DNA of 64,000 nt from Legionella londiniensis (GTDB taxonomy: Bacteria > Pseudomonadota > Gammaproteobacteria > Legionellales > Legionellaceae), in contig NZ_LNYK01000016.1 of the NCBI RefSeq assembly GCF_001467825.1, forward strand, positions 156,235 to 220,234, written 5' to 3'. Made by a program: the position numbers and the translations under genes. The notes under the pieces are model-generated. The model saw only the letters and a list, made by a program, of their open reading frames with translations. It searched no databases and was not told the DNA's origin. Positions 49,708 to 59,189 of this stretch are shown in pieces; position 1 is the stretch's first letter, and each line of letters opens with the position of its first letter.

Positions 49708-50382
49708 ATGCATCAATTCTATGATGAGGTAAAATTCATGCAGAAAAAATATCCAGAGTTGAATGTACCGAAACCGCGCGGCTGCATGGAAAAATGCCTT
49801 ATCCAAACCCTTGAAGCACTTGCTCATATGAGTGAAATACATGATCCATACACAGCAAGTCACCAAAAAAGAGTAGCGAATCTTTCCATGGCAATCGCAA
49901 GAGGAATTGGTTTCAAAGGGAGGGATATTTTAGGGATTTATCTTGGAGCAGTGATTCACGATATTGGGAAAATAAAAGTTCCTGCTGAAATCCTTGCCTA
50001 TCCTGGAAAGTTAACGAGAGAGCAATTTGAACTGATCAAGAAACATCCAGAAGACGGGTATGAAATCATCAAAAATATTGATTTTCCTTGGCCTATTAAG
50101 GATATCGTATTATTGCACCATGAACGACTTGATGGCTCCGGTTATCCTTTTGGGTTAAAAGCTAAAGAGATCCCTGTTGTGACCAAAATTGTTAGTGTTG
50201 CTGATGTGGTTGAATCCATGATGTCTCATCGACCCTATCGTCCCTCTTTAGGTGTTAGTAAAGCACTCGATGAGATTACAAGATATAGAGGATCATTGTT
50301 TGACAGCGAAGTGGTGGATGTTTGCATCGATATCTATAAAAAGAACAGACTCCGCTTTCTAAAAATAACTAAGAAAACGTAA
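49708..50382 (+). CDS. Stand-alone HD-GYP protein, probable c-di-GMP phosphodiesterase
   Basis: This 224-residue cytoplasmic protein is almost only an HD-GYP domain. AVIHDIGKIKVP near 89-100 holds the HD metal ligands, and HHERLDGSGYP near 137-147 contains the GYP signature. The final section GSLFDSEVVD is also typical. It has no receiver, PAS or membrane domain, so no sensory input is visible. An internal ATG at 49738 has a better ribosome binding site (GAGG) and would give 214 residues. It lies between IS21 debris and decayed copper genes. Confidence 0.85.
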   Translation: MHQFYDEVKFMQKKYPELNVPKPRGCMEKCLIQTLEALAHMSEIHDPYTASHQKRVANLSMAIARGIGFKGRDILGIYLGAVIHDIGKIKVPAEILAYPGKLTREQFELIKKHPEDGYEIIKNIDFPWPIKDIVLLHHERLDGSGYPFGLKAKEIPVVTKIVSVADVVESMMSHRPYRPSLGVSKALDEITRYRGSLFDSEVVDVCIDIYKKNRLRFLKITKKT

Positions 50383-50394
50383 CTTTTCTGTATT

Positions 50395-50606
50395 GGGGAT
50401 GAAAAAGAACAGAAAGCCCATCAAGATATGATGCGAAACACACCAAACAGCGCGCATGATCATGGAAATGCGCTCACCATTCAGCCCGCTGAAACCAAGA
50501 GGCTTACCTGGCAATTTAAATCTGGGAATGAAGTCGTTTTTTCTTGTAATATTCCGGACATTTTGAAGCAGGGATGTATGTGAAACTGAAGGTTAGCTCA
50601 CGCTGA
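50395..50606 (+). pseudogene. Cupredoxin-type copper-binding protein, frameshifted remnant
   Basis: One frame reads GDEKEQKAHQDMMRNT, then HGNALTIQPAETKRLTWQF and EVVFSCNIP. Loss of one base near 50555 shifts the frame; restoring it gives GHFEAGMYVKLKV to the TGA at 50604-50606. The C-x3-GHFEAGM pattern supplies cupredoxin copper ligands. The N-terminus is missing upstream. The gene is broken twice and is probably dead. Confidence 0.65.
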
Positions 50607-50702
50607 AGGATATGGTAGCTTGAATCAAACTACCCTTGTAGGTGATATGCAATTCCATGGATTATGATCTGAGATAAATCAATTTGATTGCTGGGGTGAG
50701 GA

Positions 50703-50975
50703 ATGGTATTACAAGTTATCGCTATGTTGGTGTTTCTCAATTTAGCTCTTGCTAAACGGCAGCAAAAGGCAAAACTTGAAAAACCTGCATTAACAGGTGA
50801 TGATGTACGCGAAGCTTTGGTTGAAGGCGCTTTGCTTCGTTTAAGACCGAAGTTGATGACTGTGTTTGCAATTATTGGCGGATTATTACCCATTATGCTA
50901 TTTAGTGGGACGGGTTCTGAAGTTATGCGTCGAATTGCAGTCCCCATGATGGGCGGGATTGGAAGTCTGCCATGA
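50703..50975 (+). pseudogene. RND metal-efflux pump fragment (CusA-like)
   Basis: This 90-residue frame reads [20 protein letters not shown], then [20 protein letters not shown] and AVPMMGG, matching the last membrane section of heavy-metal RND pumps; compare GLLPVMWATGIGADVMKRLA in the intact pump at 59190. More than 90% of the protein is missing, as are the last residues. It is a remnant of a second pump. Confidence 0.8.
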
Positions 50976-51053
50976 ATCGTTTTGCTATCGAATTCGAGGG
51001 TAGAATTCCTATGTAAAAATCGCAGTTACACAAAATTATTTACAGGGTCAACT

Positions 51054-53624
51054 ATGTTAGGAAGAGATTTACATTTTACCATTATCATTTCGTTTATTTT
51101 GTTTCTATGTCCTTCTCTTTTGTTGGCCCAACATGAGCACCACACGACCTCTACAGCGGCTGCTTCTTTGATCAAATCTCAATCTAAAATACAACAGAGG
51201 GCTAAGAAACAAAGGTCGAATAGCAAGATAATCCCCGCCACTTTTGGTAAAGAGCACGTCATCAATTTAGTGGTAAGCTATAAGACTGTGAATTATGCAG
51301 GAAAGTATCGGCGCGCCATTGCAGTGAATAATCAAATTCCGGCACCTACACTTTATTTTAAAGAAGGTGATCGCGTAATCATCAATGTTTATAATCGCTT
51401 AGATAAAGGAACCTCAATCCATTGGCATGGCGTTTTGGTGCCATGGCAAATGGATGGTGTAGAAAATGTTAATCAGAAAACCATTCCGCCAGGAGGAGTG
51501 TTTCATTATCGTTTTACACTCTATCAAGCAGGTACCTATTGGTATCATGCTCATGCTGACGCTCAAGAACAAGATGGCCTTTATGGGGCATTTTTAATTG
51601 ACCCCCCAACAAAACCTCATTATCACTATACGAAGGATTATGTTGTTGTTTTGTCGGATTGGAGTAATCTTGGTGGTGATCAAGTTTTTGCGAATTTAAA
51701 AAAAGATGGCGATTATTTTTCACCACGATTTCCTTTACAGCCTTCGCTGATGAAATTTATTCATGATTATCGTAAAGCCGATACTACAGAACGTAAGAAG
51801 TTAATCGGCGATTATAAAATGATGCAGCAGATGCGCATGAGTATTTATGACTTAAGTGATGTGGCCTATGATGCCTACTTGCTAAATGGTCAGTCCAAAA
51901 CATGTCCTTGGCGTGCACCCGTTAAAGTTGGCGACGTGGTAAGACTCCGTTTTATTGGTGCCGCGGGCAGCACGATTTATCGCGTAAAAATTCCTGGTGC
52001 AAAAATGAGTATGGTGCACGTGCAAGGAAATGATGTTAGACCTTACTCGATGGATGATTTTAGTATTGCACCGGGCGAAACGGAGGATATCTTAGTTAAC
52101 ATTGAAAAAAACAAGCCTTACATTATTTATGCTGAATCGATTGATACTCGAGGAGTGGCGGTAGGTGCGCTGGTGACGAATCCCAATCAGACCGTTGACT
52201 ACCAACAAATAACGCCATTTCCTGAGCCTAAGCCGGTCACTCGCGACATGATGGCGAACATGAATCATGGCTCGATGAAGATGCCCACTAATCATTCTTC
52301 TCATACAGCGAGTTTTAAGAAAATGAAAAAAGCTGATGAGATGAAGAATCATATGTCCATGGATCATACCATGGAGATGCCAACTGAGCCTACCATCGTT
52401 GGCGATAAGATAACGTCTATGAATCACAGTGACTCTAAAACCAAGACGATTGGTACAAAATATCAAGACCTAACGGCAGCGGTGATGACGAATGATCCCA
52501 ATAAGCCAGTCGATGGTGTCGTTAAAATGGAATTGTTTGGTTATATGGATCGCTTTATTTGGATGATTAATGGCCTACCCGAATATAAAGCCAAACCCAT
52601 TCTGATCGAGCCTGGTAAACGGTATCGTATTATTTTCACTAATAACTCCATGATGCGCCATCCCATGCATATTCATGGGCATTGGTTTATTTTGCGCAAT
52701 GGTCATGGTGCGTATGATCCCTTATTGCATACCATTGAAGTACCGCCTGGAGCCACAGCGGTAGCGGATATTGATAGTGATGCCAGTGGCCAATGGTTTT
52801 TCCACTGTCACCACCTCTACCACATGATGGCTGGAATGGCGCGGGTGTTTCAATATGAAACCATCATTGAGGTGGCTCGAGGTGCGATGAAACCTGAGCA
52901 TGAAATTTCGAAAGGGAAGTATGTGAATCGTCCCATTGTAAGGGTTGATGAACAAATACCCATTGATGTTTCACTGATTTCGCATCCAGAAGGACATCAT
53001 GCTGGATTTTACTTTGCAAGTTTTGTGGATATCGGTGCCGATCCATTTAGTAATGCCCAGCGGCTGACCTATAAAGGCTTGTATGGGCCAGATTATAATA
53101 AACTGGAGTTATTTACAAATGATGCAGAACTTAGTGAAGGGGAAGTGGACAACGCGGATATTGATATTTTTTACTGGCGCCTCATTAGTCAATTTTGGGC
53201 AGTAAAAGGAGGAGTAAATTATTTTTATCGCCCAGCCACCTCTCCTTATTGGCAGCCAGGCATTGGTATTGAAGGGATAATGCCTTATTTTATCGCAACA
53301 GATTTGCGCAGTTATTATTATAGTGGCAGTGCCAAACTGGATTTGGAGCTATCGCGAGACACGCAACTCACCAATAATTTTTTCCTAAAATTAGGAATAC
53401 GCAGCATTTTGGCAACAAAGACCGTGGCACGGGCGGCTATTGGCAATGGCTTAAACCAAATGCGTTATATTGTTAGACCTTATTACCGTTTCATGCCAGG
53501 CTTAAATCTCATAGCCGAATTTGAACATGAAGAGGCCTATGGGACATTTAAAACGATTCTACGTAATTTAGGACAGCATACCAGTGAAAATACGCTAACT
53601 TTTGGGATTTCCGTTTTATTTTAA
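51054..53624 (+). CDS. Multicopper oxidase (CopA type) fused to CopB-like outer-membrane domain
   Basis: This 856-residue protein begins at ATG 51054 (AGGG upstream); the frame is open to 50982 but the signal peptide starts here. Residues 60-605 are a multicopper oxidase with copper-ligand motifs HWH at 123-125, HAH at 165-167, HPMHIHGHW at 536-544 and HCHHLYH-x4-M at 584-595. A Met/His-rich stretch at 398-460 is typical of CopA/PcoA. Residues about 645-856 match CopB, which is normally a separate outer-membrane protein: YWRLISQFWAVKGGVNYF, GIGIEGIMPYF and a final phenylalanine. A frame error merging two genes is unlikely since the frame is continuous. Expected role: periplasmic Cu(I) oxidation. 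Confidence 0.88.
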   Translation: MLGRDLHFTIIISFILFLCPSLLLAQHEHHTTSTAAASLIKSQSKIQQRAKKQRSNSKIIPATFGKEHVINLVVSYKTVNYAGKYRRAIAVNNQIPAPTLYFKEGDRVIINVYNRLDKGTSIHWHGVLVPWQMDGVENVNQKTIPPGGVFHYRFTLYQAGTYWYHAHADAQEQDGLYGAFLIDPPTKPHYHYTKDYVVVLSDWSNLGGDQVFANLKKDGDYFSPRFPLQPSLMKFIHDYRKADTTERKKLIGDYKMMQQMRMSIYDLSDVAYDAYLLNGQSKTCPWRAPVKVGDVVRLRFIGAAGSTIYRVKIPGAKMSMVHVQGNDVRPYSMDDFSIAPGETEDILVNIEKNKPYIIYAESIDTRGVAVGALVTNPNQTVDYQQITPFPEPKPVTRDMMANMNHGSMKMPTNHSSHTASFKKMKKADEMKNHMSMDHTMEMPTEPTIVGDKITSMNHSDSKTKTIGTKYQDLTAAVMTNDPNKPVDGVVKMELFGYMDRFIWMINGLPEYKAKPILIEPGKRYRIIFTNNSMMRHPMHIHGHWFILRNGHGAYDPLLHTIEVPPGATAVADIDSDASGQWFFHCHHLYHMMAGMARVFQYETIIEVARGAMKPEHEISKGKYVNRPIVRVDEQIPIDVSLISHPEGHHAGFYFASFVDIGADPFSNAQRLTYKGLYGPDYNKLELFTNDAELSEGEVDNADIDIFYWRLISQFWAVKGGVNYFYRPATSPYWQPGIGIEGIMPYFIATDLRSYYYSGSAKLDLELSRDTQLTNNFFLKLGIRSILATKTVARAAIGNGLNQMRYIVRPYYRFMPGLNLIAEFEHEEAYGTFKTILRNLGQHTSENTLTFGISVLF

Positions 53625-54045
53625 GTGAGTGCCCACAGGGTCGGATTGGTTTGATAAATGGAGTATTCTGACTGTAGCAAGACTTATCATAGGCCATCTA
53701 TATAAACAACCTACTCAGAACTATCTACTTTGACTAGAGGTTGCCGAAGAGGCTATATTGTAATTATTTTCTTTTAAAATCAAGGATGGAAATACAAATC
53801 ATTGGATGGTTTTGGCATGTTGTTTGATACTGACTGCTTGTATGAATAGTAGTGATACTCCCAGTAAAAATACTGAAGGTCTGGAAGAGCATGTTGCCCA
53901 AGGTCATGTAAGGCATGGTGGAGGTGGTGGTCGCTAACATTAAAATCCTGTTACTGGATTTCAAAGAGTTAGTATGAAAGATACCGATTTTTTGAAACAA
54001 GAGCTCTAACCTATTAAAAATTGGGTAAAATGGTGCTTATCAATA
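53625..54045. other. Intergenic region between oxidase and P-type ATPase
   Basis: This 421-base gap contains the small lipoprotein-like frame at 53806-53937 described separately. I saw no clear terminator hairpin and no strong promoter. An IS end is not visible. Confidence 0.4.
53806..53937 (+). CDS. Small lipoprotein-like open frame, possibly frameshifted at its start
   Basis: This 43-codon frame begins MVLACCLILTAC, with a lipobox LTAC very close to the start, and ends VRHGGGGGR. The signal is short for a lipoprotein. An ATG at 53786 with AAGG upstream lies in another frame, one base off, so the original start was probably there and a single-base change has broken it. The His/Gly-rich tail could suit metal handling, given its position in a copper region. 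It is a tentative call. Confidence 0.4.
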   Translation: MVLACCLILTACMNSSDTPSKNTEGLEEHVAQGHVRHGGGGGR

Positions 54046-56766
54046 ATGGATGAGCGAATGCAAAGGATGGCTGCTATGGCAGAACAATGGCACGAGAAAT
54101 CACTTGTAGAGATTGCTTCTCAGTTCAACATTGATTTATCTTTGGGGTTACCTGAGAAAGAAGCCAAGCTGCGATTAAAGGAAGTAGGACCTAACCTTCT
54201 CGGCAAACAGAAGCGAACATCCCCCTTAATTATTTTTTTGCAGCAATTTGAGAGTGTGGTCATCTGGGTACTTTTAGGTGCTGTCCTTGTTTCTTTTTTA
54301 TTGGATGAAAAAGCCGACGCCATTGCTATTTTGGCCATTGTCATTTTAAATGCCATCATCGGATTTTTTTTGGAATATCGCGCTGATAGGGCGATGCTGG
54401 CGCTCCAGCAAATGGCCGCCCCGAAAGCCACGGTACTTCGCGATGGCCATGCGAGAGTGATAGCCGCTTCTGATATCGTACCAGGTGATATTCTCCTTTT
54501 TGAGAGTGGTGATTTAATCGCTGCCGATGCTCGTCTTTTTGAATTGTCAGCGCTTAAGGTCAATGAAGCGCCACTCACGGGTGAGTCGATACCCGTTGCT
54601 AAAAATCTGGATATTTGCACTGCTAAGACACCTCTAGCCGACCGTAAAAACATGGTGTTTATGGGGACTTCTGTAGCAGATGGCACGGGCAGAGCGCTTG
54701 TTGTGGCAACTGGCATGCAAACGGAAATGGGACGCATTGCCAAAATGCTTGGTGAAGCGTCTCGTGATGAAACGCCTTTGCAGAAAAAGCTCAATCAAGT
54801 GGGCTCTCGTCTATTGTGGCTTTGCTTTTTCATTATCGTTGCCATTTTTGGCTTAGGTCTCTTACGTAACATCTCACTCTTCAGCCTATTCATGAGTTCA
54901 GTCAGTCTTGCAGTGGCTGCAATTCCTGAAGGCTTGCCTGCTGTGGTCACGGTGGCTTTAGCACTCGGCGTGCAACGTATGGTGCGACGCGCTGTACTGG
55001 TAAGACGATTATCTGCGGTTGAAACACTCGGCTGTTTACAGGTTATTTGCACCGATAAAACAGGAACATTAACCGTGGGTGAAATGACGGCACGAAAGCT
55101 TGTGACAACCGGTGATGTGTACAGCATTCATGGAGAAGGCTATAACCTCTCGGGAGGATTTTTACTTCAAGGTCAAGAAATTAATGCGTCAGAAGACAAG
55201 CTGTTGCAAGCTACTTTGCAAGCGATGGTGGCTTGCAATAACGCGAGTTTTGAGAGCCAAGATGGAGAAGCGGCAACCGTGGGAGACCCAACTGAAGTGG
55301 CGCTCTTAGTTGCTGCAGCCAAAGGAGGAATTTGGCGAGGTGAACTACAAGCCTCTTATCCTCGCATCAAAGAGCTGCCCTTTAGTTCCGAACGCAAACG
55401 TATGACGGTCGTGTGTCGACAAGACCATGAACACATCGCTTTTGTAAAGGGGGCACCTGAAATTATCTTGGAGCGCTGTACCCATATTTTGACAAAGACG
55501 GGCATCAAAAAATTAACGCCGAATGATAAGGCGCGCATGAAGCAATCCTGTGAACTTATGGCCAGTGAAGCATTAAGGCTTTTAGCGTTTGCACAACGTT
55601 TTGTGGACTCTTCATGGTTAGAAAAAGAAGACGACGAGATTGAAAATAACCTGGTTTTTTTAGGTCTTATTGGTCTTCAAGACCCCCCTCATGCAAGCAG
55701 CAAGGAATCCATCAGTCGCTGTAAAAAGGCTGGCATTAAGCCAGTGATGATTACAGGAGATCATCCTGATACAGCAAGAGCCATTGCCAAAGAGCTTGGC
55801 ATTTTGGAAGCCGGTGATCGATTGCTCACTGGCAATGAACTTGAGAATATGCCAGAGGAGGAATTTAACCATTGTGTCAAAGACATTGCTGTTTATGCCC
55901 GTGTAACTGCGGAGCATAAATTAAAAATCGTACGCGCCTGGAAAAAACAACAAATGGTGGTGGCGATGACAGGCGATGGGGTGAATGACGCGCCTGCTTT
56001 AAGAGAAGCTTCTGTGGGTATTGCCATGGGAAAAACAGGGACTGCTGTCACCAAAGAAGCCTCTGACATCATTGTCATGGACAATAACTTCACCTCAATC
56101 GTGGCAGGTATTGAAGAAGGTCGCACGATTTACGATAACATTGCCAAAACGCTTGCTTATTTATTAGCAGGCAATAGTGGGGAATTGCTGGTCGTGTTTA
56201 TCGCCCTTTTAATCGGCTGGCCCTTGCCGTTACTTCCTATCCAATTATTATGGATTAACTTAGTGACGGATGGTTTGCCGGCCATTGGCTTAGCCACCGA
56301 TATGTCAGAACCCGGGATTTTGAATCGTCCGCCCAGAGCAACACAAAAATCCATGATGGACATTGCCTTTTTCAAACGAGTAACCTTTGTTGGTTGCTTA
56401 ACGGCTTTGGTGACGCTGAGTGTCTTTGCCTATGAATATTTAATTGATGGGGATTTAATCCAAGCTCAGGATGCAGCGTTTTCTGTCTTAGTAACCGCCG
56501 AGCTTTTACGGGCCTTTGGGGCTAGATCCCAGACTAAGACCATTTGGCAAATCGGTTTTTTCTCTAATCTGCGTTTGTTTTTTATTGTCAGCATTAGCTT
56601 TTCACTGCAAGTCTTCATCCATCATATTCCTATGCTGCGTGAATTATTTGGTATTGAGCCAGTGTCATTTACCCAATGCTTCGTTTGGATTCTATTAGGC
56701 ATGGTGCCTTTGCTCATCATAGAAGCTCAGAAGCGGCTAAGGAAGGCACCCAATGAAGCGTTTTAG
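54046..56766 (+). CDS. P-type cation-transporting ATPase (Ca2+-pump-like, P2 type)
   Basis: This 906-residue membrane pump has TGES at 178-181, PEGL at 294-297, phosphorylation site DKTGT at 337-341, KGAPE in the nucleotide domain, and TGDGVNDAPAL in the hinge. Helix 6 reads NLVTD, keeping the aspartate used by Ca2+ and Mn2+ pumps; the 285-3008 pump lacks it. Its end overlaps the start of the CusC-like gene by 14 bases, so it is in the efflux operon. In this setting Ca2+ or Mn2+, or a side role in metal stress, is possible; the ion is not proven. Confidence 0.92.
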   Translation: MDERMQRMAAMAEQWHEKSLVEIASQFNIDLSLGLPEKEAKLRLKEVGPNLLGKQKRTSPLIIFLQQFESVVIWVLLGAVLVSFLLDEKADAIAILAIVILNAIIGFFLEYRADRAMLALQQMAAPKATVLRDGHARVIAASDIVPGDILLFESGDLIAADARLFELSALKVNEAPLTGESIPVAKNLDICTAKTPLADRKNMVFMGTSVADGTGRALVVATGMQTEMGRIAKMLGEASRDETPLQKKLNQVGSRLLWLCFFIIVAIFGLGLLRNISLFSLFMSSVSLAVAAIPEGLPAVVTVALALGVQRMVRRAVLVRRLSAVETLGCLQVICTDKTGTLTVGEMTARKLVTTGDVYSIHGEGYNLSGGFLLQGQEINASEDKLLQATLQAMVACNNASFESQDGEAATVGDPTEVALLVAAAKGGIWRGELQASYPRIKELPFSSERKRMTVVCRQDHEHIAFVKGAPEIILERCTHILTKTGIKKLTPNDKARMKQSCELMASEALRLLAFAQRFVDSSWLEKEDDEIENNLVFLGLIGLQDPPHASSKESISRCKKAGIKPVMITGDHPDTARAIAKELGILEAGDRLLTGNELENMPEEEFNHCVKDIAVYARVTAEHKLKIVRAWKKQQMVVAMTGDGVNDAPALREASVGIAMGKTGTAVTKEASDIIVMDNNFTSIVAGIEEGRTIYDNIAKTLAYLLAGNSGELLVVFIALLIGWPLPLLPIQLLWINLVTDGLPAIGLATDMSEPGILNRPPRATQKSMMDIAFFKRVTFVGCLTALVTLSVFAYEYLIDGDLIQAQDAAFSVLVTAELLRAFGARSQTKTIWQIGFFSNLRLFFIVSISFSLQVFIHHIPMLRELFGIEPVSFTQCFVWILLGMVPLLIIEAQKRLRKAPNEAF

Positions 56767-57973
56767 TATTAAAATAATGGTGGTTTATTGCCTAATGGCA
56801 AGCTTAACTTATGCCAAGACACCACCTGGTTTATCGCAATTAATTCAAGAGGCTACTCAAAATAATCCCCAGATTCGAGCAGCACGCGATCGCTTTCTTG
56901 CCGCCAATCATGTTATTCCTCAAGCCCGTTCATTGCCTGATCCAAAAGTCAGTGTTGGCTCTCCCATGAATATTGATCCCATGCGACTACAAATGATAGG
57001 TGCTAGTCAGGAAATTCCATTTCCAGGCAAGCTCATTGTTCAAGGGAATATAGCGACGGAAAAGGCAAGACACGCTGCGGCTGTTTATCAGTCTACTTGT
57101 TTGCAGGTTATTGCTCAATTAAAACGTATTTACTATGACCTTTATTCAGTCAACAAATCAATTGGAATATTGCAAAAAAATCGAATACTTCTTCAGGAAA
57201 TGGAGAAAAGTGCCGAAGTCAATTACAGTGTAGGTAAAGTTCCGCAACAAGATATTTTTCGAGCGCAAACAGAAATTGCACGTCTTGACATGCGTTTAGT
57301 CATCTTAAAGCAGGAACGCGAATCGCTTCAGGCAGACATTAACCGTTTACTAAACCGACCTTTGGATATCGCAATTCTTACCCCCTCGCAGCTATCCATA
57401 ACTCATGTTCGCCATAATTTGACTTCTTTAAATTCACTTATCAAACAACGCGCCCCTCAACTAAAGGTTCGTGAGCGAAGTGTTGAACAACAACGCCAAA
57501 CGGTTAGATTAAGTAAAATGAATTATTTTCCCGATGTTGAAATTGAAGGAGGAAAACTTCGCAATACCGTGATGGATAATGATGGTTATATGGTTACTTT
57601 GAAAGCAACTATCCCTTTGTATTTCATGGAGAAACAGAATAACGGTTTGCGAGAATCTCTTCATCGTTACAATGCCGAAATAGAGGATTTACATACAACT
57701 TACCAGGCTCTTCTTTTCCAAGTGAAGAATGCTTTCTTGGTAGAGCAACGTTCAGCACGTTTAATTGAATTAATTCAAGGCTCCATTATTCCATTAGCAC
57801 TACTCACGTTTAATTCATCACAAGCGAATTACGGGGTGGGTAAAGTAGATTTTTTAACTTTTCTAAATAATTTGCTGACGTTACAGGAAAACGAAATCGA
57901 ATTACATAATGAGCTGGCGAATCATGAAAAAGCCGTGACGATGATAGAAGAAATTATAGGAAAGGTCTCATGA
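56753..57973 (+). CDS. helC: Outer-membrane factor of heavy-metal efflux (CusC/HelC-like)
   Basis: This 406-residue TolC-family protein has a signal peptide ending near TYA and two copies of the long helical repeat typical of the family. RSLPDPKVSVGSPM and GASQEIPFPGKL belong to the first repeat. It forms the outer-membrane tunnel for the next two proteins. It overlaps both neighbours, showing a single operon. The symbol follows Legionella helCBA by homology. Confidence 0.88.
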   Translation: MKRFSIKIMVVYCLMASLTYAKTPPGLSQLIQEATQNNPQIRAARDRFLAANHVIPQARSLPDPKVSVGSPMNIDPMRLQMIGASQEIPFPGKLIVQGNIATEKARHAAAVYQSTCLQVIAQLKRIYYDLYSVNKSIGILQKNRILLQEMEKSAEVNYSVGKVPQQDIFRAQTEIARLDMRLVILKQERESLQADINRLLNRPLDIAILTPSQLSITHVRHNLTSLNSLIKQRAPQLKVRERSVEQQRQTVRLSKMNYFPDVEIEGGKLRNTVMDNDGYMVTLKATIPLYFMEKQNNGLRESLHRYNAEIEDLHTTYQALLFQVKNAFLVEQRSARLIELIQGSIIPLALLTFNSSQANYGVGKVDFLTFLNNLLTLQENEIELHNELANHEKAVTMIEEIIGKVS

Positions 57974-59103
57974 AACGAATAAAGCTTACTCTATTCTCTA
58001 TTGTGATATGGGTTGTTGTTCCGATGAGTTTTGCTCAATCAACAAAAAGCAACCATAACCATAGCAAAATGAATAGGGATAAATCTACTTCAGAAAATAT
58101 AATTGTGATTAACCCTGTTCGCTTACAAGCCATCGGCATTACCTCAGCGCCAGTAAAAAGCCAAGTGATTGAAAAAACGATTCGCACAGTGGGCTATGTT
58201 ACAGCGGATGAGCGATTAGTCGCTCATATTCATGTGCGTTTTGATGGTTGGATAGAAAAATTATTTGTCAATTTTACCGGAGAAAAAGTTAAAAAAGGAC
58301 AAGCCTTATTTACTGTTTATAGTCCTGATTTGGTTTCTACTCAGCAAGAATATCTGTTGGCAATGCATGCTAAAAAAATTCTGGATAAAAATAAAAGCAC
58401 TTCCATATCATTGGGTTCGCAAACATCTTTTGAAGCAGCCAAACAAAGACTTTTGCTGTGGGGGATTTCTGAAGAGGCCATTAAGCAATTAACCCAAAGT
58501 GGTAAAATTACCAATACGATGACCATTAATTCTCCGATTAATGGAACGGTTATCCATAAAATGGCATTAGTGGGTATGCGAATCAAACCAGAAGATGAAC
58601 TGTACACAATAGCTGATTTATCTCGTTTATGGATCATGGGCGATATTTATGAGTATGAATTACCCTATGTTAAACTTGATCAAACAGCAGATGTCACCTT
58701 GTCCTATTTGCCCAATCAATTGTTTAAAGCCAAACTTGATTTTATTTATCCAACAGTCGATACGAAAACTCGTACTGCCAAGGTTCGTTTCGTCGTGGAT
58801 AATACTAAGGACCAATTAAAACCGGGGATGTATGCCAATATTGACTTAAAAATTCCTTTAGGCAAGCGACTGGTTGTTTCTAAAAATGCGGTTTTGATAA
58901 CCGGTGAGCGTGCAGTGGTATTTATTTACCATGGCAATGGCAAAATTGAATGGCGAGATGTGACCTTAGGGGTTAGGGCAGGGGATTTGCTTGAGATAGT
59001 CAAAGGAGTTAAAGAGGGTGATCAAATTATTACATCTGCCAATTTCCTCATTGATTCAGAGAGCCAGTTGAAAGCGGCCATGGGAGGCATGCAACATAAA
59101 TAG
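57970..59103 (+). CDS. helB: Periplasmic adaptor of heavy-metal efflux (CusB/HelB-like)
   Basis: This 377-residue membrane-fusion protein has a signal peptide (cleavage near FAQ), then a His-rich linker (NHNHSKMNRD) near 27-38. The beta-barrel and lipoyl parts are GYVTADERLVAHIHVRFDGW and INGTVIHKMALVGM. It links the RND pump to the outer-membrane protein. It overlaps helC by four bases (ATGA). Confidence 0.9.
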   Translation: MKRIKLTLFSIVIWVVVPMSFAQSTKSNHNHSKMNRDKSTSENIIVINPVRLQAIGITSAPVKSQVIEKTIRTVGYVTADERLVAHIHVRFDGWIEKLFVNFTGEKVKKGQALFTVYSPDLVSTQQEYLLAMHAKKILDKNKSTSISLGSQTSFEAAKQRLLLWGISEEAIKQLTQSGKITNTMTINSPINGTVIHKMALVGMRIKPEDELYTIADLSRLWIMGDIYEYELPYVKLDQTADVTLSYLPNQLFKAKLDFIYPTVDTKTRTAKVRFVVDNTKDQLKPGMYANIDLKIPLGKRLVVSKNAVLITGERAVVFIYHGNGKIEWRDVTLGVRAGDLLEIVKGVKEGDQIITSANFLIDSESQLKAAMGGMQHK

Positions 59104-59189
59104 ACATTCTTTCCAGACATATATTGTGGTGGAGAAAGAAGCTCTAATAGCAGAAAGGCGTGGTTTTGCCTTTAGAATAAAGGGATTTT

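Noticed and set aside
47123-50700. Complete transposable element
   Set aside because: All IS sequences here are partial or frameshifted; no intact transposase or matching pair of terminal repeats was found.
54120-54794. 224-codon minus-strand frame inside the P-type ATPase
   Set aside because: It is the mirror of the well-conserved ATPase gene, with Ser/Ala-rich composition typical of antisense frames.
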